Below the pieces are notes generated by a model, which had not been told where the DNA came from, did no database searches, and was given only the letters and a program-made list of their open reading frames with translations. 64,000 bases of DNA from Litoditis marina. Its lineage: Eukaryota > Nematoda > Chromadorea > Rhabditida > Rhabditidae. Location of the stretch: contig OZ038438.1 of NCBI GenBank assembly GCA_964036275.1, positions 4,036,978-4,100,977 on the forward strand, in the 5' to 3' direction. The position numbers and the translations under genes are program-made. Shown one piece after another: positions 1 through 14,260 of the stretch (its first letter is position 1; each line of letters starts with the position of its first letter).

Positions 1-120
1 GTCCCAACTTCACACCACGTCATGGTTCCAGAATCTCCAACTGAATTACTGTTTTTGCTATTCGACTAGAATCAAATATACCAAAATACGTGGGACATGC
101 AAAAACATAAACAATTATGC

Positions 121-1622
121 ACAGGAAAAAAGTGAATGAGTTGCATTCTGCCAAGTCCGGAGCAGCATCTAAAAGCTTTCCAGTACACAAACATGATAAT
201 TTGCGCAAATATAAACCAGATTGAAAATTTTCCTTATGCTCTATAGGCAAACACCTCTGAAAGTATATAAAACTAACCCCCATGATCCTCCAACTGTTTA
301 GTCCACTGTGATACAAGTTCCGGGCACGGTAGATTGAACCGGAAAGTCTTGTTACTGGAAACATTTATCCATAAAAGGATATTAGGCGAAATCAGTGTCA
401 TTGTAAGCTATTTTTGATATTTAGAAAGACACTAGTAACTTGAAGTCTCAATCAGCCTCGCACAAAATTTTAACGTTCGGAATGAACTCCGCGTTTCTTC
501 AAAACGAAACGATTGGCGCAGGGGCAAGTGTTTTGAGCCAGTCGGCTACACCAGAACATGTCGTACATGACAGATAACCAATGCAGTCTTCAGCATAGAC
601 TGAAAACAGTAAGATAATGATGGCATGAACATACCTGAAGGTTTGCAGTTTTCCGCTCTCGTTCTGTTGCGCGCTAGCGGTAGTCGACTTCTCCGTCTCG
701 GTTGTCGGACCCCCGTTTACAGCCGAGGTGCCAGATGAATGTGTCTGAAGCAAGAAAACACCTTATTCCCGATTTCGACTACTTATCTAGTTATCTAACA
801 TAATTGAAATGAAAATACGTTCCTACAACCTCGTATCGATGAAATATCACATTCAAATAGGGATTTTTATGTAGTGGGCCATATCGTAGATCTAATTATG
901 AAAATAAAATGTTTTTTTGGGATACAAAAGCACCTCTGTCCAACAACAGGGACCAGAGTGTTCTCCATACTAAAAAATCACCCTAAAATCAGCTGGTGCA
1001 CGAACTATTAACCTAGGCGCAATGTACCACCTTCTTTGCTTCCTATTCTTTTAGTAGCACCTTCTTTACTTTAACACTCCTATTTTTTTAGTTCAATCTT
1101 TACATGTCGAGCTTTTTATTTATTAATACTGCATACCAGAGAGAAGTGGGATGTGCGAGGTGTTGCTCCAACCATCGAAGAGGTTGTCGGACCACCATTT
1201 ACAGCCGAGTTGCCAGATGAATGTGCCTGAAGCAAGAAAACGCCTTATTCCCAGTCGCGAGTATATGTTTGAACTACACACTGTTTATCTAAGATGATTA
1301 AAATGAAAACGCACGTTATCATTCCTCCAACTTTATATCCTAACCTAAACACAAAGTGTCTTTTTCTGTGTGGGTCATCTCGTAAAGCTCATTACTAAAT
1401 ATATAAGATATCTTACTTAATGTGTTTTTTTGTGGTGAACACTTTTCAACCAAAGTACAGAGTCTGTTTCGAACTGCAACTCTCCCTGAAGTGTTTATCA
1501 TACCTTGGTTGTTTCGGCGACGGTATTAGTGCTGCAGACAAGCGAGAAATCGGAGGTGCGAGGCGTTGCTCCAACGACCGAAGAACGAGTTGTCACCACT
1601 TCCTTACCATCCCACACGAACT
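121..1622 (-). CDS. Probable downstream (linker and C-terminal) exons of the TOPBP1 homologue, partial
   Basis: On the minus strand, downstream of the third TOPBP1 BRCT domain, several exon-like blocks have plausible splice sites: about 1504-1622 (ending in a GTATGA donor), about 1133-1229, about 633-745 (reads THSSGTSAVNGGPTT, ends in a GTATGT donor) and about 121-254. The first three are rich in Ser/Thr/Gly, as expected for a disordered linker between BRCT groups, and the second and third are diverged copies of each other. The block at 121-254 could begin another folded domain, but I could not match it to a BRCT repeat. The gene continues past the left edge. Assignment to TOPBP1 rests on strand and position, because I did not verify exon phases across this stretch. 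The blocks could instead belong to another gene. Confidence 0.4.
640..1600. repeat. Diverged tandem duplication, about 480 bp period
   Basis: The block around 700-900 recurs around 1180-1400. Both contain the stretch GCCAGATGAATGTG followed by CTGAAGCAAGAAAAC, and further shared words lie downstream (TTATCTAA, then ATGAAAA, then TGGG..CAT). A smaller unit, TGCGAGG then GTTGCTCCAAC, is present near 1155 and again near 1557. The copies are diverged, so the duplication is not recent. On the minus strand each copy carries an exon-like block encoding a Ser/Thr/Gly-rich segment. Confidence 0.75.
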
Positions 1623-2182
1623 CTATACTTTCATCATGGTTAACTAACATGATCACATCAAATATTCGAAATGCCTAGATGACTAAGGTTTACAATAGGC
1701 AAACTACTCGGTTTGCGCAAGCAAACTATTTATTATGACTAAATAGGTACTTTAAACTGTTTGGATTTGGACTGTGTGTTTTAATGATCACATAAGACGC
1801 GCGATCACGCGTTTCTATTGCACTATTTCGAAGAAAACTCTACGATTGGACCAGCTATATACAACGTGGTCAATCCTAGTTATAACGCCTCATTCTAATA
1901 ACTTGCCGAAGTGTAGAAAGTTGTACGGTAACTAAGTTAATATATGCAACCTTGATGTGCAATTGTTGTACCGTAACACTTCAAACGTTGAATCAATAAT
2001 TAGATATATTATTATTAGCTAACAGCGAAAATTGTTGAGAAACACGCCGAAACACAACACAAATCACCGGTTGTATCTTACATGTGGGACCGTTTTATGA
2101 ATTTGATCCGTTGTGGCCGCATCATGTAAGAGCACCGACTCAGAGCAGTGCGAGGTTCCCGCGCGTTCCGTGAACACGCCAG

Positions 2183-2310
2183 CTCGTATCCACCAATAAC
2201 CCCTCTCCCAGGAACATTTTTGGGCTCCCGGAAGCGAAACTTCAACCAAATTTGCTGTTCCGGGAGCTTTGAAACGGTCCGGGAAGAGGAACAATTATTG
2301 GTGGATACGG
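2183..2310. mobile_element. MITE-like palindromic element
   Basis: The terminal arms CGTATCCACCAATAA (2183 onward) and its reverse complement TTATTGGTGGATACG (to 2310) flank a core that contains a second nested inverted repeat, GCTCCCGGAA and TTCCGGGAGC. No ORF in it resembles a protein family. The structure fits a small non-autonomous DNA transposon. No second copy was found in this window. Confidence 0.65.
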
Positions 2311-2514
2311 TCACTGGTCTCAGGAAGACAGACAGCTCAGAACAAGCTTCGTTACCAAAAATTACTGTTTTTACAGTGTTTCTGTCATGAACATAGGCTT
2401 TTTATCTCGCCCCCTGCCTCCCCGGCGCCCGTACAATGTCTAGATTTGTTGCGGTACAGTTTCGAGCAAACGCGAATCTATTAGAAGCAGAGCATGGTGT
2501 GAGAGATGACCGAC

Positions 2515-5500
2515 CGTGATAATCAACTTGTTGTTTTTTGTTGACACACTGCATGATCCATTGGGCCCGCACGATGACGACTCCTCGCTGTTTGGCCTCT
2601 TCCAACTGGGAGCCATTGCTTCCCACAGACAGCACAACTACGTGGGTGGCCGTATCCATTGACATTACGCGAGTGGCACCGCATCTGCAATCAAAATGGC
2701 AAGTATTAAAACGTGAATACAGCGTTTTGCTTTTTTCATTCCAACAACAGTCTTGTCACCTCAAGGATGTCCTTCACACTGATGACACGCACACGAAAAA
2801 CGAATCAAGTTCTCATGTGACCGGCTTTTTAGTAACCTAGCCGCTTTCTGGTAACCTTTTTTGAGTTACATGAGGAGGTAACCCGTTGGTAACTGATAAC
2901 CCTCACAACTAACGCTCCCAAAAAAGTTAGGTTTTCACCATGATTTGAACGGGTTCTGGTTTTAGATTACTTTCCCGTTACCTGTCAGGTAATCTGAAAA
3001 AAAGGGCTACCAAACATAGGTTACGTTACCGGAACAGCGGTTAGATCATGAATTGGCCAATAAAACGCTATCAAAGTCGTGCCTACTGTAACGTATAAGC
3101 GAGGAGAACCAAGTTGAACCAGAAGAACTCACCTGTTCAAAAGTCTCTTCCATTTGTCAAGATTGGCGTCACGTACTCCACATAGCCAAATGAGACAACC
3201 CTGTGATAGGAATGAGTACACTGACACAACTTGATAACTAGTTCGCTAGAGACGATCTTAATAAGGAATAAATAATAATGATAACTATTATTATTATTAT
3301 ACAGGATTTTGAAAGATATACCTCTAGAAAATCGAAATCTCCCCGCAAACAGTCATCGGAAAGATCATCAATTGGATCAAATTGGGAGGAAGTGGTGTTG
3401 AGGCGACGACTACTTTCTCTCCTCAGCAGTCTCGATCTATCAAATGATCCATGTTGGAAGGCAGTTAGGCTATCCATCAAGTTAATACGATGCAACAAAC
3501 TGGACTACTCGGTGAGCAACACATTTAGAATGGCGAGCTGTATGACGCATGTTTCATTGTTCCTGATGGGTAAACTATACGAGACCCCAATTCACTTAAC
3601 GCTGTAGTTTCCCATATCTGGCTATACGAGTTCAGTAAATACGACCAGAGTAATCGTGTTTGGTAGCAAATTTGCCTGGCGCTCATCAACCTTTCTCTGT
3701 TATCACAGATAAACACATACTTGTTAGAGAGTACGGGTGTAGCAGTTTTGTCCACCTTATCCACCCCAGTGGATGCAACGAGGAGCGCCTGTGAGTTGAC
3801 GGTACAGTTCTTCCCAAATCCTGTAAGGTGAAACGAAATTCATATATTATATTGTTGACAAAAGAGGTCGTGCTAGAAAGGGCGAGTAGTAAAGCAGCTG
3901 TCATCAAGTCTATGCTAATGACAAGTCAAAGTATACTGTGAAACATCAAACTACAACCGAAAATCGGTCACCCTCCAACATCTTATAATCTGCACAGACA
4001 CCACATTAAAAGACCGACAGACAGAAACATTAGATTAAGCAAACAGAAAGCGCACATCTAACCTAAACTGAAGAATGGTCACCCTATAATGTGCACAGAA
4101 AACTGTCAGTGAGTTGGCAATTGTCACCAAATATAAAGTTTGTTCCACCCACTAATAACTCTCTACAGTAATCTGCTTAAACTTCCAGGTGAAAGTTTGG
4201 TATATTAGCTTTTTTCGATTCTCTCCAATTCTTGGAACTGTGGAAGTTTCGAACCAAGATAATGAATTATTCATTAGAAAACGCCTCTCAAATACTTGAC
4301 GGATTACTGTAAAAGGACATCGATTGATAAAACAGAGTATAGGTAACCTCCAAGAAAGAGATGCACGAACCAACAATGGAACTGAAGTCCAAGTCAGCAG
4401 GTGCCTGTCCGTTCGGTGCCTGTGTACTAGATCTAGCAATAGCGACGGCCGGATCGAAATGCCTGAATAAATGCATAACTCAATTGTTCAGATCGTTGTG
4501 CTAGAAATGTGTTACGACTATGGTAGAATCGCATTGAAAACCGAAGTTAACATAGTCGTAACACATTTCTAGCACATCAGTCTGAAAATAAATTCCATCA
4601 CATCTTACGTACTTCCAATGAAAAATCTTTTTTGAAAAATCTAAGTTTATAACTGTACGTTTTTACGTAATCTACCAATAACTGAAGGCACATTACCTAG
4701 GGTAACCAGATAGTCACTTGGGTTTTCAATACGATTTTATTATAGTGGTAATTCCATGGTGAGACCAGTTCTTGAGTTAAGCTGACCGTTCATTCAATAG
4801 ATATCCACTTTCCACACATTTTCTTATCCATCGTGTAGCAACAATTTGGATAGAACCCCATTGACGAGCCTGAAAAAGAACGAAATGAAGTTGCCAAACG
4901 GAGAGAAAAGAAAATCATAATCTTCCAAACTGAATTCGAATTGAGAACAGGTCGCGCATCACGATCACCACAATCACGAGCAGCTAATCAGCATCAGGAA
5001 CGAAAATAAAAGTCAAATCTTACTTGTGATGTGACAAGTGATGTGTGATGTATCAAGACTAGTTCGTGCTTAAAACATATGCAAAATACAAAATACGTCA
5101 AGTTGAAGATGACAACCATCTCATCCGAGATTGCGCCAACTACCAAATACCTTTCTATATTTCTCTCCAAGTGTTTGATCAGTCACAAGATGTGTACATT
5201 CGCCCTTTTTCATATCACCCGGACATTTTCCTCCGTGCAGTTCAATCAGGCGACCCATGTCACATCTGTCTTGTCCTGAGACACCCGATGTACAGATTAC
5301 CTGCAAGTATTAGATCTTGAACACAAGTAAACCGCATACGGTAATATACCTCCTCCTAGTTACATCCCTGTTCAAGGGTAGAAATACCGGTGTTCTTTTG
5401 AGAAATAGTCTGCGTCTCTTGCACGTACTCACGAGAGAAGTCGGTTCAACAGCACCTATAGTCCTAATCAGCGAAAAACCACCTCCATGTAGCTGTATCG

Positions 5501-8389
5501 TACACGAAATAAGCCATTACACTACGAAAATTTTCAAATGTTCAACTAATTCTTCTATCGTTTCTGTTCTCTCAACAATCTCTGTTGAAATTTTGATGAC
5601 ATATTATTGTTTCACATTGCACTATTCGGTAGTTTCTTTTATTAATCATGGCCATTTGGTGAGGCGGCGTATGGTACTTGCGAATAGAATAGAACAGACC
5701 GTATTTGCGAATATAGGCAGTTTGTATTTGGCTATAACTTGTGGAGAAGTGAGGCTGGTCTTGTCCATTTTCTGTCTCGTCCAGCCATCTTCGATCCACT
5801 TGGTCGACATGACAGGTATTCCTGCCTTACATGCAGCCTGTAATTATGCTACATGACACAGAATAACTCCACTCCAAAAACCACCTGGCCTCATTCACTT
5901 TTAACTGCGATAAAACCCGAAAGGGAAGCAAATACAATTATCATTGTACACGATCTTCTCTCGTATCAATCGTAAAATAGCCTGGTATACAATTAGTTAC
6001 GCTTGCTCATACAAGCACAGTATTTTCTTGAGATAATTGCATTTTCCTAGCTTTCCTTAAAATGCAATGGAACAGCTGACACTTCTTAAAGAATCCGTTC
6101 CGCTTTAATTTTGACTTTTGAGTTAACAAACTGACCCTGTGGCAAATGAAAAACCATTATCAAAAATATATACTTTTATATCCCTATCTTGCTTCGTTTT
6201 CTTAGAAAAGCGGCCTACGTAATGACACCGATAGGGGAGTTGCGTACGGGGTATGCTCAAAATAGCCCATAGAAGTGCGAAAACGATTTCAAAACACTCA
6301 ATCACATACGAATACACTATTAGGGACTAAAAAGTGAAAATAAATCTGGATGTAAATAAACCAAGTCAAGTTGCGTCACAGTGAAAATGTTCATGTCCCC
6401 TTCTTTATTGCTTGATGTTATGCAAATTTTACAAATTTTTAATCAGAAAGTTTTTTCGTGGTCTATGGGAAGACATTAAGAATCTTTTTTGAGCTTTTTA
6501 AATTTTTCGTGAAACTCAGATTATAGCGGAACGGATTCTTTAAGGCAAAATTTTTGAGAAATCAGTTCCGTAGTGTGAACTACTGTTGTGGTCATTTTTG
6601 GGGGAAATGTTTGGACCGTCCTTTGTATATTAACTGGCATAACCAGCCCGAAAGGGGCATGGTAGTATGATACAAAGACTATGATTAAGACACACCTTGT
6701 ATTTTTCACTGCTAGCGATGCAACGATCTGTTACCAAATGAGTGACTGAACTCAGCAGTTCTTTTGACACAACTCCGTTCATCCATTGCACAGTACGCGT
6801 CAGCTCCTTCTGTAAAATGTCTGCATGAAACAATTGAAAGACGCGCCTGTTCCCCGTTATATATAATATTCAAAAAGCAAACATAAGTATGTTCAATCCT
6901 TAAAAACCAGCGTCGCGAAACCCCTATTTTATACAGGAAACTTATTATCTTTACTTTGAGGCTTGCTTAACATTATTCTGACCACGCGAAAGATGAGCTA
7001 CCGCTTGAACCTTCTCTAAATTAGCTACATGAACAATTGAGAATAGTTTGGTGCGGGAAGAATACGCATTTGTATGAGTAAAACATGTCATTCAATAACT
7101 GCGAAAGGATTCTATCAACCATCTAACATACAAACTAACCCGTACGGGTATACTGAGACCGGTGAAGCAGACTACAGCCTTTGACATATCGGATGAGAAG
7201 ATGGGATGAGCCAGTTTCGGCATAGCAACGCCTAACTTCAAACATTCTTGCACCAGCGAGCTACCGACAACCCTGAAAAAGTTTACATTACTGTCTTAAT
7301 ATTCCAGTCTGTCTCCAAATGAAAACCATAGGACAAGTACGAATCATTACGGTGGTAGAATACTTGAAGTAGAACTAGCATTTTAATATATTTGATGAGA
7401 TCTCTTACTTGACTCCGACTTTTTCCAGATGTTCGAAGACGGGTCCACGAAAAACGGGAAGAATGAAAAAGTTAGGATCATTGGCAGAGATGCGCATCGC
7501 ATTTTCTTCGGATATCCATTCAGGGTCCACGCCGGCATTTTCTAGCATCTGAAAAGTACCGTAAAAGGAGTAGGTCGTAAAATAACTGACAAATACACAC
7601 ACACATGATCCATTAATAGTCTTTTTTGTGGTTCCTGAAACCACGTTTGTGATGGAATCATAGGTATCGCATGCGGTTGAGGAGCTTCTTCACGACGCTA
7701 GATACAAAAGCGAGAGGGCATAGAGGTTGTTGAGATCGCGTATAGTATGTATCAAGCAGTCTGCGTTTCTCTGATCTGCCCATTCTGCTGCCAAGGAGTG
7801 CCAGCCAGCTACAAACGTGGCTGGGAATTGTCGTACACTGCATATGAAATATGTTACATTGATACCGAAATGATTGGGTACCATAAACATTTGGACTATG
7901 ATACGATAAGTTCATAATGAGGCGGAGATGTGGGATATTGATTTGAAAAACTCCTAGCCCTCTGTTTTATAACCGCGACATATGTTTACATGTTCTAGAA
8001 AACAATACCTCGAATGTATTCGTCTGGAAACGACTTTCGGCGCTTGATGTTTGCGTCCCAGAATCAGTCACCTGCACACAGAATACAATCTGATCGTCGG
8101 CTTCGCAATGACTCGTGTCCTGAAAGATAACGAATAGAAAAAGGTCTGCAAGAGACATACAGAAACGATCTAGGGAATTAAGAAAAACAGTAACATTTTG
8201 CAGTTTGCTCCCATTTCAGAGTTAGGTTACAATCATAAGCATCTTGCTCTATTTATGAAATAACCCAAGTTCGGTGACCCCAATAATCGAGATACATACC
8301 ATTGCGCCCACTTGGCCTCCATTGGACAGAACATGTTGTGGGATAGAACTGCGCCGCGGCTTGCGGGGAGCCCCCAGTTCATCAGCCAT
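2515..8389 (-). CDS. TOPBP1: TOPBP1 (MUS-101/Dpb11-like) BRCT-repeat scaffold, N-terminal half
   Basis: BRCT-repeat scaffold that reads phosphoproteins in replication initiation and ATR checkpoint activation, acting in the nucleus. Predicted exons: 8300-8389, 8009-8119, 7409-7548, 7140-7272, 6696-6809, 5700-5837, 5151-5300, 4787-4869, 4371-4462, 3721-3820, 3322-3499, 3133-3200 and 2515-2684; reading phase agrees at every junction. The order matches vertebrate TOPBP1. A BRCT0 region contains ENAMRISANDPNFF. BRCT1 contains VVCFTGLS and SSVTHLV. BRCT2 contains VICTSGVSGQDR and GECTHLVTDQ. A disordered linker follows, then BRCT3 with GCLIWLCGVRDANLDKWKRL and ATHVVVLS. The start ATG at 8389 lies 5 nt after a TTTTAG acceptor with no upstream exon needed. 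The exact end of the BRCT3 exon near 2515 is uncertain. Introns contain MITE-like palindromes. Confidence 0.9.
2840..3035. repeat. GGTAACC/GGTTACC-rich stretch
   Basis: An intronic stretch of the TOPBP1 gene with many copies of GTAACC and GGTTACC in both orientations. A similar stretch lies at about 22360-22440, downstream of the La gene. It could be a degraded palindromic repeat family. Weak evidence. Confidence 0.35.
4498..4575. mobile_element. 78-bp MITE-like element with perfect 25-bp inverted termini
   Basis: The left arm GTGCTAGAAATGTGTTACGA.. (4498-4522) is the exact reverse complement of 4551-4575, around a 28-bp loop. It lies in a TOPBP1 intron. Perfect arms suggest a recent insertion or a strongly constrained hairpin. 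No second copy was found in the window. Confidence 0.7.
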
Positions 8390-8858
8390 CAACACTAAAA
8401 TCAGGAAGGGTGACGCAAAAATATACAGATACGAAAAACAAATAAGACACCAATATTTGCAGATATCACACAGACCGGATAACGGTAACATCAAAAACGT
8501 CACACCATGACTGATCACAAGATATTTATTCAATCATCAACAGACACGTTATAGAATAGAGAAACTCGGTTAGTATCATAGAAGTAGTCACCAAATGAGG
8601 TCAGGATCAAATACAATATCAAATTGAGCTACAATACCAACCCTTGATAAAAGATGAACGAGATTGTTGTGATCATGACCGCAACCGTACTGCGAATTCA
8701 TGTCTGCACACAAAAATCCATCGGAATTGAGGCAAAACGTGAGATGTCATAAGATGTGAGAACAGACAACCCTAATTGCTAGAAAGACAAAAGACTAGAA
8801 TATTAACAAACACCGCCGACTCGAAGCGGGTTCGTTTTTATAGGAGAAATAAACGGTG
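8390..8858 (-). promoter_or_regulatory. Intergenic region between UPF0598 and TOPBP1, possible intercistronic region
   Basis: 469 nt between the UPF0598 stop and the TOPBP1 start, both on the minus strand. A minus-strand AATAAA lies at 8530-8525, about 130 nt before the TTTTAG acceptor (AG at 8395-8394) that immediately precedes the TOPBP1 ATG. That spacing is typical of nematode operons, where cleavage of the upstream message is coupled to trans-splicing of the next. No other gene was seen. Confidence 0.5.
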
Positions 8859-10843
<1,985 letters not shown>

Positions 10844-11213
10844 CTTCACTCAACAATAAGAACGAAATCCCCTGTAACCAGCTAACGATTCACACAAAGT
10901 CAATTTATCGCTAATTTCAGACAGGAATGAATTAGATTTGGGATAACTGCGTGCAGTTTTGACCAAATGTCCGAAAATGTGTTCATTCTGGTGTATAAAC
11001 CATAGAATACCGGCATGTTACGTGAATTAACAAAGTAGCTCTCGCACATATTGAGCTTCAATCTATTGAACCATGGTTGAATCAAAAAGTACACTTCGGT
11101 CCGAACACCCCACGTGAAAATTAAGTAAAAATGAATAGAACATTTTATTCATACACAATTTAAATCTACAAAATCTAATTAAAACGGCCTAAACACGTCG
11201 GCACAAAGGCTCA
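10844..11213 (-). promoter_or_regulatory. Intergenic region between NDUFB10 and UPF0598
   Basis: 370 nt between two minus-strand genes. A minus-strand AATAAA lies at 11149-11144, about 70 nt after the NDUFB10 stop. A candidate acceptor (TTGTTGAG) ends about 5 nt before the UPF0598 ATG, but its pyrimidine tract is weak. The poly(A)-to-acceptor distance is about 295 nt, longer than in the other gaps. No gene seen. Confidence 0.4.
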
Positions 11214-14078
11214 TTAGAAGAGTCGGAAGTCAGACTTCTTTCCTTGCTCTTTATCGAATTCGGGATCCTGTGACAACTGAAAAACAACAAAGAGTATAGC
11301 AACAACCGAATGCCTCCAAAAATGCAATAAGAAACGTAAGACAAGATCATGCCTTGGAGAAAAAGCCCCATAGGAAGTGTACAGATCAGCAATAGTGAGT
11401 ACACCGTGAACTGATCTTAATTTAGAAGCGACCGACAAGCGACTCCAAGATGAGGAGAAAGTTTGTTTTAGAGTCCCAATCGACCCGGAATTTGACAAGT
11501 ATTATATGCCCAGTTTCAAGTCTGACTTAACAGTCGGGGCAAGCAATGATGATGAACTCACATTTTTATAATACTCCCAGTCCTTGGAGAGTGGTTTGTC
11601 CCCTTCCATGGGTGCTTTCGAAAGATGGAACTCATAGGGTGGTTCGAAGTTCTTCTTATCCTGGTAGAACATGCCCTTCTTCCAGAACGAGTAGTCAAAC
11701 TCGCCTTTCGCCATTCTTTCCTAAAAATAATGGCATACTTTCAATGAATACTGAAAAGGTTGGCGTAAGTACTACACACGTTTAGCGATATTTTACTGTC
11801 ATTCACGTTAGCTGAGAAAGTATTAAGAAAGTATATAATTTATATTCAAACCTTGTGGTCCTTCAACGCCTTCGCCCTCTCTTCCATTATTTCGGGATGA
11901 CGTCTTTCCCAAATCAGACGATGTTTCTGCTTCATGTAGGTGTCACGCACATCTGCTTCACCTCCCAATTCACCATACTTGATGAAGAAATTCAGCTCAT
12001 TCTCTTCCATATCCTCGATCATCTGATGGATACACCGATTACCATAATAGTATTCAAAGCAAAAACTATATCTAATGTCAGTTTACTTTAAAAATGAAAT
12101 ATCTGCTGATTGCCAAAAAACTGGTTGTATCACCAGAAACACCAGAAACGTCTCTGAGTGTACTAAAAGTGAATAGGCATTGGAGAAATGGAGTATTATA
12201 TAAGTGTTAGCTTGAAGACACTTTATATTTAACTATACTCTGTGATCCGTCTGTGTTAGGCTAAATAGAACTCTTAGAAAAAATGTAAATCTGAGAGCAC
12301 CTTCACACAAGGCGAATGATCCGGGTTGTGGTACAGCATACAGCGATCAAGTCTTTGACGAAGAATCTGAAATACCCACAGCTGTGAGAAAGACAATTTG
12401 CCATTTAAGCTTCATGGCTTGTCCCGTCACTTATAGAACTAATTGTAAAGAGTTGTGAGTTCCAGAATGAAGTGGGTTATGCCTAGACTCAAAAGATTGT
12501 TATTATGAATAAAGTAACATACGGTTGAAATTTGCCGTAAAAGATTATTATTACTTGTAAAACAACGAGTCTAAAAGAGAGAAGCCTCGCTTTCAAAACG
12601 AGTCGAATCGGAAAATGTTATTCCGCAACTTTCACGAGGCTGAAAGATTTTGGTTCTCGACTGACAAAAAATTCACAGCTATCGTCTAAATATCGTAACC
12701 AATTTTCCTTCACACGTTAATCAGTAATAGAACAAATATTTGGTACTTGTGTAAATTACAGTGCTAGTTGGAATGAAACATTTGCAAACATTGAGAACAT
12801 GAGCAACTGTATTAAAAATGTTTGTTTCTGCTCGGAAGCAAGAAGCAAGAGCTGCCCCGGTTCTATTCCCATATCGAATGAGAAAAATCAACAAATAACA
12901 CACATTTCTTAGAAGACGTTCAAAATTACTTTAGGTAACTTACTTTCCACTTCATGTCGATTCATGTTATGATAGATTTTTCTCCTCTATCGATAGATCG
13001 AAGAGTGCGATATATCGCTCTCTATCAAATTCTTAATAATAGATTTACAAGTATTTGGTAAAATGACAAAATCACTTTTGGAAGCCCACAATGTTGTGTT
13101 CGGAAACCAATGCGCGCGATGTCAACATGAAAGCTGAAATAAAACAAAAACTAACCTGAAGAATAAATCCATCAACCATCTTGTCCAGGCGGAACTGTTC
13201 ATTGGCTTCATAAAAGCATGCCTGAAACATTTCACCTGAATTACAAAACACGCAACACATCACATTTACAACTTTCTACCACAAATTCCTCGTGAACTGT
13301 ATTACATCATAAGTTATGTGCATTTAGAGCGGTGATATAACTTCATAATTTCGACCATCACTGTGTACATATAGCAATATTACAACCATTTGTGTACAGA
13401 AGCGTGTGCTTTGAGCTATAAACAATCTCTGCGCAGAACTCTGGTTCAGAGTACAGCAGTCTCGCAATACCTTGTCGTTCACTCCACAATCGTCGATTTC
13501 GGGTGCACGATCGAGTTTTCTCTGATAGTAAGGTAGACGATTGCGATTTTGCAGCGGCTCCACCACAGTTTCTGAAATAAATAATACAATAAACGGACGA
13601 CCGCTTTGAACACGTACAATTTTTCACCTTTCTTTAATTCAGAATGTAATTTAATAATGTCGACTGTGAAATTCACCTTCATAATCAATTATTATAAACT
13701 CAAAACCTCTGGATAAAACAACAAATGCTGACCTCTAAACCACGTTGCGGGAGCATCGAAGGCCTTGTGAGCATAGTAACGCATGCGAGGATATATGGAG
13801 CCACGCGAATCCACATCACGCAACTTCCAATAGGCATCCCAATGAGCCTGTAACAGAAACAATTTCATCCAGCAATCTTTCGTCAGTATTTTTATTCTTT
13901 CTGAATATGAAGTGGTAAGCCGATTTTGTGACTAAATCACATCAAACGTTCCACGGATTACTTTGTAGATAAATGAACCCACAACTCGAATTAGTTCATT
14001 AAAATCGATCCTAATATATATATATATATATACCTTGTCCTCGCGTTGACGTTCTTCTACTAGTGCCCCCTCGCCCAT
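11214..14078 (-). CDS. NDUFB10: NADH dehydrogenase 1 beta subcomplex subunit 10 (PDSW)
   Basis: Accessory subunit of mitochondrial complex I on the intermembrane-space side. Eight exons join in phase: 14034-14078, 13733-13847, 13471-13571, 13156-13221, 12301-12366, 11852-12022, 11562-11720 and 11214-11276, giving 261 residues. The family core is clear: MRYYAHKAFDAP, then LPYYQRKLDRAPEIDDC, KACFYEANEQF, QRLDRC and DHSPCVK. The spaced cysteines fit those that form disulfides in the human protein through the MIA40 import route. The protein has about 80 more residues at the C-terminus than human (172 aa), in a charged Tyr/Lys-rich tail. The ATG at 14078 directly follows an AG acceptor, so the message is probably trans-spliced. 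It lies 182 nt downstream of EXOSC3. Confidence 0.92.
11410..11571 (+). other. Open frame antisense to the NDUFB10 gene, resembling its last exon
   Basis: On the plus strand a 53-codon open stretch reads VPIDPEFDKYYMPSFKSDLT and ends at TAA 11569-11571. The last NDUFB10 exon on the opposite strand (11214-11276) reads DPEFDKEQGKKSDF. The DPEFDK nucleotides differ only at third positions, and the short pyrimidine tract with AG ahead of each copy is also similar. It has no start codon near its 5' end. It looks like an inverted duplicate of the terminal exon and its acceptor. Whether it is ever transcribed is unknown. Confidence 0.4.
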
Positions 14079-14260
14079 CTGTAAATATGATACATACTAA
14101 ATTGTAAAATCAACTACAAAGAGTAGAGACATGATACAAAAATAAATGTACATATAGAGCGACTCAAGACGCAATGCGAAGAAAATGAATACTTCATAAC
14201 AATATTTAATCCAACAAGCATTCAACAGGACAATAACAAACTCAATAAGTGAAAATATTA
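14079..14260 (-). promoter_or_regulatory. Short gap between EXOSC3 and NDUFB10, probable intercistronic region of an operon
   Basis: Only 182 nt separate the EXOSC3 stop from the NDUFB10 start on the minus strand. A minus-strand ATTAAA lies at 14220-14215, about 136 nt before the acceptor AG (14080-14079) that abuts the NDUFB10 ATG. There is little room for an independent promoter. Confidence 0.6.

Noticed and set aside
5317..5856. 179-codon plus-strand ORF
   Set aside because: It is antisense to TOPBP1 exon 5700-5837 and the neighbouring intron, with no similarity of its own.
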